Positions 11,087 to 22,097 of a stretch of DNA of 64,000 nucleotides are shown here, piece by piece (the stretch's first letter is position 1; every line of letters begins with the position of its first letter). The stretch lies in contig JBBCBC010000024.1 of NCBI GenBank assembly GCA_037126765.1, positions 18,201,554-18,265,553 on the forward strand, read 5' to 3'. A model generated the notes under the pieces. That model saw only the letters and a program-made list of their open reading frames with translations. It did not search any database and was not told the DNA's origin. The translations under genes and the position numbers were made by a program. This stretch comes from Stenogyne calaminthoides (Eukaryota; Streptophyta; Magnoliopsida; Lamiales; Lamiaceae).

Positions 11087-12482
11087 TGTTGGGGAAATCG
11101 GGGTGCCCGGATCTATTCGAGGTGATTATTTAAATACATATTTAAATTAAACAGTTAATTACTAACATGAATTAATCCTAAATCAATTCAACATAATAAT
11201 AAACAACATGCGTTCACATAATTCACGTAAATCCTAAACATGCGGAACTAGGAGTTACGGAATTACTAACCTCTTGAAGAATCAAATGGATGAATCAACC
11301 CAAGAGCCTTCCCAAATATATCCCCAAAGTCTGCGAATGTTATCCGGTGGGAAGATTTCAACGAACGATTTTAACGGAGAGAAAATAAAATATTTTGCTA
11401 CCACCTTTGTGGATTTCTAATATTTCCAACACATGGAATTGCACTTGGGAATGAAGAGCCCATCCTCTATAAATAGGGAGGAGGGGGGGACGAAAATTAG
11501 GGTTGGAAAATAGGGAGAAAATCTTTTCTTGATCTCCAAGAAATCTTGAATATATCTCCTATATTCTTTTCTCCTTAATTAAATTTTCCATAAAAATCTC
11601 CTTCCCCTCTTCTACCTAATTTTCGAAAATTACACTAATAAAGGAGTCAAGATTTGACTTCTTGAATTTATGGGATAATTATGTATTCCTACAATAATTA
11701 TCTCTTTCCATAAAATATCTACAAGAAAATCAAGACAATCTTTTCTTCCTTTAATAGACAAAGTTTTCGAAAATTTCAACTAGAAATATAGCAAGAATAT
11801 TTTCTTCTCTCTCTCATTAATTGGACTTTATTTTGGGCTATTTGGGGGGCCTTTAGGAGAGTTAAGATTGGACCTCCAATGGACTATGAAGCTATAATAT
11901 TTTGGGTCAAATATTATTCAAGTCCATTAATATTAATTTACTCCACTATAAAATTAATATTGAACTATCCATCTTAACCCATATTACGATTTCACATGTA
12001 ACATGCCTCCCGGTCATTATTTCCTGCGTTTAAGATTATCTTAGTCCATTAATTAATTAAGCCACTGAACAAGCTTTATATTAATTAATATCTTTGTCCT
12101 TGGAGTAAAGACAACTCAACATTATTATCCATGCCGGAAATAAATTTCCACTTGCAAGATTTGGCATGATAAAGGATATGAGCCCACCAAGGGGACAAAT
12201 CAAGCAAGACGTACTTGCACGCGATTCTCCATATTAAATGTCAGCAATCGTCATGTAATTAATAATATTGCCCAAGATATAAGGTATCGAATCGCATTGA
12301 CTCTCTTCCCATCATAAGTCAAAGCAATAGTTATTAATTTCACGCGATCCTATTTAAGGGACGGAGATTAAGAAACAACAGACCACTGAGTCTAATTCTT
12401 GTATATTCAGTACCGAAGAATTTGTCCTCCTGTAGGTCCTCATTCAGCGCACATAAATGCGCTAGTGTGATCCCTTGGTCTA
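11087..12482 (-). repeat. C3 3' LTR, truncated
   Basis: It matches the other LTR (28842-30534) from its outer end through to GCGCTAGTGTGATCCCTTGG. At about 12482 it jumps into internal sequence (ATGTTACATCTAATGTCACC). The missing piece is the 5' roughly 300 bp of the LTR in element orientation, together with the polypurine tract. That is a deletion, not an assembly end, since RNase H coding sequence continues normally. Confidence 0.8.
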
Positions 12483-12559
12483 ATTTCACATGTCTCGTGT
12501 TCTATGTTACATCTAATGTCACCCTACAAGAACCTAATAATATTTCTCCTACTTATACT

Positions 12560-13320
12560 CAAAGCAGATTGACAACGTCCTTGACACCCATTCCTTCCAC
12601 ATGTCTCTCGAATTTACTCTGAGGCAGACCCTTTGTGAATGGATCTCCTAGGTTGTCTTCCGATGCAATCTTAGCCACCTCAATGTATCCTCTCTTAACG
12701 ATTTCTCGTATGAGATGTTATTTTCTTTCAATGTGTTTGCTGGCTTTGTGGGCTCTTGGCTCCCTTGAATTTGCAACTACTCCGGCGTTATCACAGTAGA
12801 CCGTGATTTTGCCGGGCAAATTCGGGACCACGTCCAAGTCCACCAGGAAGTTCTTGAGCCAAACCGCTTCCTTCGCTACTTCACAAGCATCAACATACTA
12901 GGCTTCCATGGTAGAATCGGCGATGCATTTATGCTTTACGCTTCTCCATGTCATGGCTCCTCCCCCCATGCAGAACACACTACCAAAGGTAGACTTTCTG
13001 GAGTCAATGTCTGATTGGAAATCCGAGTCCGTATAACCGATGGGGATCAAACTGTCTGATTTGTAAACCAACATTATGTCCCGTGTCCTTTTCAGGTACT
13101 TCAGAATGTTCTTTACTGCAGTCCAATGCTCTTTCCCAGGGTTACTTTGATATCTTGCCACCATGCCTACGACAAAGCAGATATCCGGTCTCGTACACAG
13201 CATTGCATACATGAGGCTTCCCACAGCCGAAGCATAAGGGATGCCCTTCATGTCATCTATATCTTTCTGTGTCTTGGGACACATCTCTTTGAATAGATGG
13301 ATTACGTGTCTGTAGGGCAC
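12560..13320 (-). pseudogene. pol: C3 pol: RNase H domain
   Basis: RNase H degrades RNA in the RNA:DNA hybrid. The visible frame runs from the RT/RH connection (GIPYASAVGSLMYAMLCTRP) through GYTDSDFQSDIDSRKST to ADSTMEA, where a stop interrupts (12898). The remaining motifs continue in decayed sequence to about 12560. The same segment of C2 (16672-17457) is open and runs to the end. The gene ends near the deletion that removed the LTR/PPT junction. Confidence 0.8.
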
Positions 13321-13338
13321 AAATCCTTTCTTGGAATC

Positions 13339-14019
13339 CTACATGCTGAAGAGCTTCAAAATAGTATCTATATATGAGGCTTGCGAAAGCCCGATCATTC
13401 TTTTTATGCGATCACGAGTGATCTTGATCCCTAGGATGTGACCGGCTTCCCCTAAGTCCTTCATATCGAACTGTTTTGACAGCCATGCCCTTACGTCTGA
13501 TAACACCTTTACATCATTTCTGATGAGCAGAATGTCGTCCACGTATAGTACCAAAAATATCAATGCAGTTCCGTCACGCTTTTTATAGACACAACTTTCA
13601 AATTCGTTTTGATCGAATTCGTAGGATTTTATAACTTGATCAAAACACTGATTCCAAGCTCGGGATGCTTGGTTCAGTCCATAAATGGACTTCCTGAGCT
13701 TGCAAACCAGATGCTCTTGGCCTTTTTCAATGAAGCCTTTGGGTTGTTGCATATAGATTTCTTCGTCAAGATTTCCATTAAGGAAAGCTGTCTTGACGTC
13801 CATTTGCCAGATCTCAAAATCTAGAAGCGCAGCAATCGACAAGAGAATACATATGGACTTGAGCATGGCTATGGGCAAAAAGGTTTCCTCATAATCGATC
13901 CCTTCTTTCTGAGTGTACCCTTTCGCCACAAGTCTTGCTTTGAAGGTTTCAACCCTTCCGTCCGGTCCCCTTTTTCTCTTGTATACCCACTTGCATCCGA
14001 TGGGTTTTACCCCCATCAA
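13339..14019 (-). pseudogene. pol: C3 pol: reverse transcriptase
   Basis: The copia RT is nearly complete in one frame: GCKWVYKRKRGPDGRVETFK, ARLVAKGYTQKEGIDYEETF, QMDVKTAFLNGNLDEEIYMQ and the catalytic FLVLYVDDILLIRNDVK. It is followed by FDMKDLGEAGHILGIKITRD. The YVDD box is intact. A stop separates it from RNase H at about 13330 and a frameshift precedes it at about 13950-14019. The region upstream (13949-14275) is the integrase/RT linker. Confidence 0.88.
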
Positions 14020-14576
14020 GTGGTTCGACTAGCTCCCACACCTTGTTGTGATCCATTGAACCCATCTCGGCTTCCATTGCTGTTTGCCAAGATTGAGCAT
14101 CTTTGTCTTGGATCGCCTCGTTGTAGGACAATGGATCTAATTCTTCTGCGGAGATCAAGTCTGAAGACTCTCCGATCCCCAAGAATCTCTCGGGTTGTCT
14201 GATAACCCTCCCACTACGACGAGGTTCCGGTTGTGTAGGCGTGATGTTTGGTATGTCATTTTGGACAGTTGGCAATAGAGTCGGCCCCTTAAGTTCTTCT
14301 AAGGTAACTTCACTTCTAGGCTTTCAAATGTTCATATAGTCTTCTTCCAAAAATCTAAAGTGAGTACTGATTACCACCTTTTGATCTTCGAGACCATAGA
14401 ACATGCATCCTTTAGTTCTTTTGGGGTACCCTATGAACATCCTTAATTCCGAACGTGCATCCAATTTACCGGCTTCCTTGTCTAGCACGTATGCCGGACA
14501 CCCTCAGATCCTGATGTGTCCGAAACTGGGCTTGCACCCCGTCCACAATTCTCTCGGGGTTTTAGGTACCGATTTG
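14020..14576 (-). pseudogene. pol: C3 pol: integrase C-terminus and linker
   Basis: This is read on the minus strand from the X insertion. It starts with the SVPKTPRELWTG region of the integrase C-terminal domain and continues into sequence resembling GYPKGTKGCMFYGLEDQKVV. It ends in an acidic linker with RRSGRVIRQPERFLGIGESS. The other half of integrase lies at 25394-26240 and ends at LNLVPS, which abuts this piece when X is removed. Several stops and frame changes are present. Confidence 0.75.
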
Positions 14577-14732
14577 GATGGTGTAGGTCCCGAACGGGTT
14601 TTGTGAGGGCAGAATTCTAGAGGGGAGGGGTGAATAGACTTCCGAAAACTTTTCGTGCGGATCAGGTGTGATTGCAGATTTCCTGATCAGAGTGCTAGTA
14701 AGTCAGTTTGGACTGATGTTCAATCTTACTGA

Positions 14733-16561
14733 TGTTGGGGAATAAGTTGCACAGATCTATTCGGGGTGAATATTAAATACAAATTTAATTCTTATAATTA
14801 TTACTAGCATGAATTAATCCTATATTAATTCAAATAATAATCCAACAACATATCATGCATATAATAATTCACGTAAAACCTACGCATGCGGAATTCTACG
14901 AGTTAACGTGAACGTACCTCTTGGGATGACAGTGATCTGGAAGATTAGACTAACCAAAAGAACTTCCCAAGTATTCCCTTAGCCCTCGTTCGACTATCCG
15001 GTGGAAGGATTCCTGTGAACGATTTAACAAATGGAAAATAAATTATGTTGCACCACCTTTGTGAATTTACTAATTTTTCCAGCACATGGAATTGTACTTG
15101 GGAATGAAATAATCATCCCCTATTTATAGAGACCAGGTGGTCGAATTTTGTGCTCTAAAATAATGTGGGAAAATCTTTTTTTGATCTCCAAGAAATCTTG
15201 AATATATCTCCTATATTCTTTCTCCCATAATTATAATATTCCACAAAATCCCATCTTCTCTATTTGCTATGGAATTTTCGAAATTGATGAGTCAAGAATC
15301 CAAGATTTGGATCTTCTTGAATTTATGAGATATTTCTTGTATTTCAAGAAATACATATCTTCCATAATATCTTTTCAAGAAAATCTTTCTTGCCCACTAT
15401 ATTTAAAGTTTTTTGAAAATCTCTTATAGATAACCAAGTGGGAGATTTCTTGAATTTAATGAGATAATCTTGTATTCCAAGAATACATATGTTCATTCCA
15501 TAACAAAATTTAAAGAAAATCTTTCTCCCAACTTATCCATAATTTTCGAAAATTTAGTGAAAAATTAAGCAACAATATTTATTTTATTTTAATCACCTTT
15601 TTCAGTTATTGAACTATATGTTGGGCTACTCAGGGGGCCTTTAGGAGAATTAAGATTGGATCTTCTAATGGACCTTGAATATCTAATATTGAGCCACAAT
15701 ATTATTCAAGCCCATAAATATTAATTAATCCCACTACATAATTAATATTGCACTATCCATCTTAACCCATATTACAGTCAATATGACTCCCGGTTATTAT
15801 TTCCCGTGTTTAAGATTATCTAGCCCATTAATTAATTCAAGCCACTGAAATAGCTTTCCGTTAATTAATATCTTTTGTCCTTGGTCAAGGAACGGTTCAA
15901 CATTATTATCCATACCGGAAACTAATTCCACTTGCAAGATTTGGTATGATAAAGCTTATGAACCTTCCAAGGGGGCAAATCGAACAAGCGTACTTGCACA
16001 CGATTTTTCGTATTAAATCTTAGCAATCACATGTGACTAATAATATTGCCCAAGATAAAAAGTATTGAATCTCGTTGATTCGCTACCCATGATAAGTCAA
16101 AGCAATAGTTACCAATCCCACGTGATCCTATTTAAGGAACGAAGATTAAGAAATAACGAACCACTAAGGTCTAATTCTTCCTTGTTCAGTTCTGAAGAAT
16201 TTATCCTCATGTAGGTCCTATTCAGTGCATCAGTCATGCACTAGTGTAATCTCTTGGTCAAGACAAGCCAATCTGAGCCTTACACTTCAACCTTTCGCGA
16301 TGGGTTGTTCATTTCCATCTAGGTCGTGAATGGCGTACTTTTAGTTACAAGGGACTGTTAATTTAATCTTCTGTGATCTGGTATCACTAAATTAACTACA
16401 ATGTAACACGTACAAATTATTGAACAGTTATGCAGTAAATATATGTAACATTAGATAATATTTAACGCATCAGTGATAAACAATTTATTTTAGTAAATAA
16501 GTTCGAAATTCTGTTTTGATTATACAAAGTAAAAAGCTTACTTTCTAGTATAATCCCAACA
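14733..16561 (-). repeat. C2 3' LTR
   Basis: It runs from TGTTGGGGAATAAG to TAGTATAATCCCAACA in plus-strand reading. It is almost identical to the 5' LTR at 22098, pointing to a recent insertion. A minus-strand TATA-like TCTATAAATAGG lies around 15119-15131. Confidence 0.95.
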
Positions 16562-16671
16562 ATCTCCCACCTATACTCAAAGTCTGCTTTTAAGTATACT
16601 ACAACATGTCTCATGTAGTCTGTGACATCTAATGTCACCTACACGAACCTAATAATTTCTCCCACTTATAC
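16562..16671 (-). promoter_or_regulatory. C2 polypurine tract and 3' untranslated end
   Basis: On the minus strand the sequence ATAGGTGGGAGAT lies directly against the LTR start TGTTGGGATT. This is the polypurine tract that primes plus-strand DNA. The rest is about 100 bp between the pol stop at 16672 and the tract. Confidence 0.8.
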
Positions 16672-17457
16672 TCAAAGCAGATTGGCAACGGTCTTGACAC
16701 CCATTCCTTCCACATGTCTCTCGAATGTATTCAGAGGCAGACTCTTTGTGAATGGATCTGCTAGGTTATCCTCAGACGCTATCTTTGCCACATCTATATC
16801 TCCTCTCTTAAAGATATCTCGTATAAGATGGTATTTCCTTTCTATGTGTTTGCTAGCTTTGTGGGCTCTTGGTTCCCTTGAATTTGCAACTGCTCCGACA
16901 TTGTCACAATAAATAGTGATTCTGCTGGGCAAATTCGAAACCACATCTAAGTCCACTAGGAAGTGCTTGAGCCAAACCGCTTCTTTCGCTGCCTCGCAAG
17001 CAGCTACATATTCGGCTTCCATGGTAGAATCTGCGACGCATTTCTGCTTGACGCTTCTCCATGTCACGGCTCCTCCCCCCATGCAAAACACACTACCGGA
17101 GGTAGATTTTCTGGAGTCTATGTCTGATTGGAAATCCGAGTCCGTGTAGCCGATGGGGATTGGACCATCTGGCTGATAAACAAACATTCTATCCCGAGTT
17201 CTTTTCAGATACTTCAGAATGTTTTTAACTGCCGTCCAATGCTCTTTCCCGGGGTTACTTTGATATCTTGCTACCATGCCTACGGCAAAGCAGATATCTG
17301 GTCTCGTGCACATCATTGCATACATGAGGTTTCCGACAGCCGAAGCATAAGGAATGCCTTTCATGTCATCTATCTCCTTTTGCGTCTTAGGGGACATTTT
17401 CTTGGATAGATGGATTCCATGCCTGAAAGGTACGAAGTCTTTCTTGGAATCTTGCAT
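16672..17457 (-). CDS. pol: C2 pol: RT connection and RNase H, open to the pol stop
   Basis: These 261 open codons begin in the RT/RNase H connection (KEIDDMKGIPYASAVGNLMY). They include the RNase H motifs GYTDSDFQSDIDSRKSTSG (first Asp), DSTMEAEYVAACEAAKEAVW (Glu) and IYCDNVGAVANSREP (Asp). The end is KHIERKYHLIRDIFKRGDID and LADPFTKSLP, the usual copia pol C-terminus. The domain looks complete and its catalytic acidic residues are present. The apparent ATG is internal; the real product is a Gag-Pol polyprotein. About 45 bp that C3 has are missing just upstream (about 17459). Confidence 0.88.
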   Translation of the reverse strand: MQDSKKDFVPFRHGIHLSKKMSPKTQKEIDDMKGIPYASAVGNLMYAMMCTRPDICFAVGMVARYQSNPGKEHWTAVKNILKYLKRTRDRMFVYQPDGPIPIGYTDSDFQSDIDSRKSTSGSVFCMGGGAVTWRSVKQKCVADSTMEAEYVAACEAAKEAVWLKHFLVDLDVVSNLPSRITIYCDNVGAVANSREPRAHKASKHIERKYHLIRDIFKRGDIDVAKIASEDNLADPFTKSLPLNTFERHVEGMGVKTVANLL

Positions 17458-17469
17458 GCTAAGCTGATC

Positions 17470-17966
17470 ATCCTTTTCTTGCGATCTCGAGTGATCTTGA
17501 TCCCAAGGATGTGTCCGGCTTCCCCTAAGTCTTTCATATCAAACTGTTTTGAAAGCTATGCCCTTACGTCTGATAATACCTTCACATCATTCCCGATGAT
17601 CAGAATATCATCTACGTATAGTACTAAGAATACCAATGCAGTTCCGACACGCTTTTTGTATACACAACTTTCAAACTCATTTTGACCGAACCCATAAGAC
17701 TTTATAACCTGATCAAAACATTGATTCCAAGCTCTGGATGCCTGTTTGAGTCCGTAAATAGACTTCTTGAGCTTACAAACTAGGTGTTCTTGGCCTTTTT
17801 CAATGAAGCCTTGGGGTTGTTGCATATAGATCTCTTCATCAAGACTTCCGTTAAGGAAAGCTGTCTTGACATCCATTTGCCAGATTTCAAAGTCGAAATG
17901 CGCAGCAATCGATAAGAGAATACAGATAGACTTAAGCATGGCTCTTGGCGAAAAAAGTTTCCTCAT
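17470..17966 (-). pseudogene. pol: C2 pol: reverse transcriptase
   Basis: The longest frame (17966-17556) carries QMDVKTAFLNGSLDEEIYMQ, KKSIYGLKQASRAWNQCFD and FLVLYVDDILIIGNDVKVL with an intact YVDD box. The N-terminal RT part upstream (about 18100-17966) is in another frame because of small indels near 17990-18050. The C-terminal part is cut by a stop at 17556. It is closely related to C3 RT at 13339-14019. Confidence 0.85.
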
Positions 17967-18955
17967 AATCGATCCTTTCTTTCCGAGTATAACCTTTCGC
18001 CACTAGTCTTGCTTTAAAGGTTTCAACCTTCCCCGTCCGTCCACTTTTTTTTCTTATATACCCACTTGCATCCAATGGGTTTGACCCCATTAAGTGGTTC
18101 GCCTAGCTCCCACACTCTGTTATGAAACATTGAACCCATTTCGCTTTTCATTGTTTGTTTGCCAAGAACTGCGATCCTTATCTTGGAGTGCCTCGTCATA
18201 TGTCCATGGGTCGATTCGTCTTGTCCGAATCAAGTCCGAGGACTCTCCTATTCCCATGAATCTCTCTCCTGTCTCTTACAACCCTCCCACTACGATGAGG
18301 CTCCGGTTGTGAAAGCATGTCGCTTGGTATATCGTATAAAGTGCATTGGCATTGAGGTCCGCCCTCTAAGCTCATTTAAGGTAATCTCACTGGGGTCTTC
18401 TTGCATTCATATAGTCTTCTTCCAAAAATCTAAAGTGGGTGCTTATGACCACCTTTTGATCTTCGGGACCATAGAACATACACCCTTTTGTTCCTCGGGG
18501 TATCCTACAAAATGACCTTTTATTTCGATCGAGGGTCCAATTTACTGGCTTCCTTGTCCAACACGTGGCGGACACCCCCAAATTCTCATGTGTCTCATAC
18601 TAGGCTTGCGGGGTCCACAATTCTTTGGGAGTTTTGGGAACCGATTTGCATGGAACCAAGTTCGAATATAAGTTTTTTGTTTCAAGGCATGACCCCGAAT
18701 CGACTTGGGCGATCCGCATAACTCATCATAGATCTAACCATTTCCAAAAGACTTACTTTTTCTTCGCTCTGCAACCCCGCTTTTGTTGAGGGGTTCCGGT
18801 GCAATGAGTCGATGCAATCCTTCATCGATAAGTACTTCAAAAACTCATCGCCGAGGTATTCGCCTCCACGATCGATCGTAGAGACTTGATACCTTTTTCC
18901 TTATGATTCTCTCTGGCTGAGCCTTAAATTCCTTGAATTTCTCGAAGGTCTCGAT
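17967..18955 (-). pseudogene. pol: C2 pol: integrase C-terminus and linker, frame-scrambled
   Basis: Nucleotide similarity to C3 (14020-14576 and 25394-25700) runs throughout, but the frame changes repeatedly. Several differences from C3 are CAG or CTG turned into CG or CCG: C3 GATCAGATCG (about 25615) reads GATCGATCG here (about 18870), and C3 TTGCTGAGG reads TCGCCGAGG. Some of these frame changes may therefore not exist in the real DNA. Confidence 0.7.
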
Positions 18956-19915
18956 TTATGCTTCATAAGGAAAATGTAACCGCATTCTTGAGTAATCATC
19001 AATAAAAGTGACAAAATACTCATAACCTCCTCTTGCTTTGGTTGACATTGGACCACATACATCTGTGTGAACGATCTCTAACACTTCTTTTTGCCCTATT
19101 CCCTTGGCTCCAAATGCCCTCTTGGTCATTTTTACCTCCAAACATGATTCGCAGGTTGGAATTGGTTCAACTTGGAGAAGCTCCAAAAACCGCCTTTTAC
19201 CAACCTTTGGATCCTCTTTTGGATTTATATGACCTAATCTTAGATGCCAAAGAAGTGTCTCGCTCACATCCGATGAACGCTTTTTTTCTAAAACAGTTGA
19301 TGTGTTATAGGATGCATTTCGTGAGTGGTGTGCACAGTTAATTGTATAGAGATTATTCGATAACGTTCCATGACAGATAAATTTATCAAAAAGAGAAATG
19401 GTAACAACTTTATTAAAAGTAACCGAATATCCATCATGAAAAAGTTTAGAAAATGAAATTAAATTCTTTCTAAAACTTGGAACGTAGAGAACATCTCTTA
19501 GAATTAAAATTATGTCTTCAAAAGACAGGTGCACTTCTCCCACTGCTTCAGCTGCCACTCTCGTAGCATCGCCCAGTGTGATGAGGATCTCACTTCCACT
19601 TAGTTGCCGGGTCCGTTTGAACCCCTGTAATGTGAAACAAACATGATCAGTGGATCCCGTATCCACCACCCATAAATGGGAGGCATACGCCGCTAAACAA
19701 GTTTCAACAACTAGGGCGTGAGAATTACCTTTCTTTCCTCTCCTTTTGGGATTGGAACAGGCTGACCTCCAATGTCCTTTCTCCCAGTAATTAAAACATA
19801 TTCCTTTCGGTTCTTTCTTGACACCCAAACAGCTAACCATCTTTTTCTCACTTTTCTTAGTGAGAAGTTTGCGTTGGTTCTGACCGCTTTCCTTTTCTTG
19901 AGACTTGCCTACCAC
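18956..19915 (-). pseudogene. pol: C2 gag C-terminus, protease and integrase N-terminus
   Basis: These 319 open codons contain a zinc knuckle at residues 40-53, CFNYWEKGHWRSAC, in which the second Cys is replaced by Tyr. They also contain the aspartic protease motif VVDTGSTDHVC (residues 83-93), a GAG-pre-integrase segment LLWHLRLGHINPK, the zinc pair CESCLEVKMTKR, and the start of the integrase core EIVHTDVCGPMSTKARGGYE. The frame is lost in the integrase core at 18956. The C to Y change should weaken RNA binding by the knuckle. C1 keeps that Cys. Confidence 0.85.
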
Positions 19916-20564
19916 TGGCCTAGATCTCGAGAAAGACTTTTGGTCACCAATGCTTCGTCTTTTTTCATAAATGCTTCTCTACTTTCTCCAAGGCTTCTTG
20001 TAGGATATCCATAGTAAACGTGTGATCACTCATCACAAAATTACAGTAAAATCCATCGAAGCTCCTTGGCAGAGTTAGCAACAGAAATTCGATTTGGGCC
20101 TCATCACAATACTTAGTTCCGAGATAAGCCAATTTTTGAAAATGATGTTTGATTCTGAGAACATGCTCCCTTACAGGTGTTCCCTCAACCATCTTTAGCC
20201 TAGCCACGTCGTCATTTTTAAACTGATTGATCATGCGGTCTTTTGTTAAAAACATTTCTTCAAGACTTTGCATAATCTCCGCAGCAGACTCAACACCTTC
20301 ATGAATGTGTCTCAAATCATCGGACAGTGAAGTCAAGATTACACGTTTCATGGGTTCATTGGACAGCTCCCAAATATTATACTCATGTCTTTCCGCATCA
20401 GGTGATTCATCAGTAGGCTTACGTGGCTTGGGTACATCAAGAATCCAATAATATTTTTGTGCAGGTAGGACAAAACTCATATTTCGTTTCCAAACATTAT
20501 AGTTTTTGCCAGTTAATTGGTGTTCTTTGAGTGTATATAACAGTGGATTAAAAGGTTGCGACAT
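19916..20564 (-). pseudogene. gag: C2 gag (UBN2 domain)
   Basis: The frame 20564-19965 opens with MSQPFNPLLYTLKEHQLTGK, the same start as C1 and C3 gag, and continues as a UBN2-type Gag (NIWELSNEPMKRVILTSLSD, LRIKHHFQKLAYLGTKY, QIEFLLLTLPRSFDGFYCNF). About 200 residues are open, followed by a short break before the zinc-knuckle frame at 19915. Compared with C3 the protein is strongly diverged, so C2 and C3 are different subfamilies rather than recent sisters. Confidence 0.87.
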
Positions 20565-22097
20565 GATGAACTGAAATAAACAATAATATGCATAAGCACA
20601 TATATATCACAAGGTTCGATCACATGCATCATATTAAAATCTCAAAAAAAATATGAACATGCATCAGCCAACATCTCAAAACAGTTTAAATAAGCCACGT
20701 GGGGTGGGTCATTATTTAAACACATTTAAGCAGGTTACAAACAAGAACAGTTACAAATCTTTAATATCCAGATTAATAGTTGGCTCCCACTTGACCAATA
20801 TAAAATTGACAGGGACTTCGGGGAAGTATATGCATATCAATTTTATACCTAAGTAATAACCATGATTTAATACATTATTATTTCATTTTGAACAAGCCTC
20901 GTTGGGAGGGTCATCGTCGCCACTAGTAATAACCCACAATCATCCACTTGGAATTCATTCATGTGAAAACTATCTTTTGACCGTCCCGTGGGGGAATTTC
21001 TCCAAAAGAATTCACAAATAAATAAATCATGGAGGTCAAAATTAATTCAATTTTTTTATCCGGAATAAAATTGTCAATTAATTATTTAAACATACTTAGT
21101 AATTTTGAAGTTGAGATTTTTCATTTGGAAACTCTCATGCAAACACATTTAAACAAATTAAATAAAGCATAAGATAACACAAAATAAATCAAGCAAAACA
21201 GAAAAATAAACATATTGGTCACAAATTATCCAATTGTCATGGTTTGATTTTTCTTGGCTTTATCTTGAAGAAACACCGTCTTGAATTTCTCCTACTCGAT
21301 CGTCTCGGAAAAATTACTCCGTCTCGAAACGCCACGCCTCACACCACAATGGATGCACGCCGCAAGATCCGCCCGCCACTTCACCTCTCGCAGCCCGTTC
21401 AGCCAGCGCCCGCCAGCGCCTCAGCGGCCTCGGCGGGGCACAAACTGGCTCCTCGGCGGCGTGAAACAGCTTGGCAGCATGTCTGCGCCTGGCGCGCTCA
21501 CCAACCGTGCCTTGCCGCGCGATTCGTGCACCAGCGCCCCGACCCAGCGCGCCCGTGAAACTTTCGTCTCCGTCCGTCACAGCACTTTCAGCTCAACATG
21601 CCGCGTCGCCCAAGCGCCCTCCCGTGCAGGCGGCGAGATATTCCGCTCGGCCCGGCCCTTGACTCGCCGGTGCCCGTGCGTGCTGTAGCATCCAGCGTCA
21701 CCGCGTGCCTCCTTGGCACGTTTAATAGCGCGCCGCAGCGCCTACTCCAGTTACGGATTTCGTCCTTTAATTCTTCGTCTCCATCACCGTTTCTCCGATC
21801 CGGTTATAATTTTATTTACAAAAATAAATAAACCTAGATCTAGACTAGTCTATTACATTGATCAAATCAAACAAATTCTAATCTACTCGTGAATTTTCTC
21901 CCGCGAGCAAAAGCAATCGAGCGAATCGAATTAAAAACCCACGGTTTATATGCATGCATAAATAAACACATTAAATTCCATGACAATTGGATACCGCAAA
22001 AAACAGATCTAGCAATTCTACTATCCAATTTCAAATTTAATGTCTGAATTAAATTACAATTTAAAAAATTGAGCATGAAACCGTGGCTCGATACGAT
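20565..22097 (-). other. C2 5' leader with GC-rich island and PBS
   Basis: The leader is long, about 1.5 kb between LTR and gag. Plus-strand 21330-21730 is a GC- and CpG-rich block in otherwise AT-rich DNA. Apparent frames in it (e.g. 21281-21688) are by-products of base composition. The primer site is at 22083-22097, minus-strand ATCGTATCGAGCCACGG. It resembles the initiator-tRNA complement TGGTATCAGAGC, but with CAG reduced to CG. Confidence 0.75.

Noticed and set aside
21244..21831. Overlapping GC-rich open frames on both strands (also 28057-28571)
   Set aside because: They sit in retrotransposon leaders, are open because of base composition, differ between C2 and C3, and show no domain.
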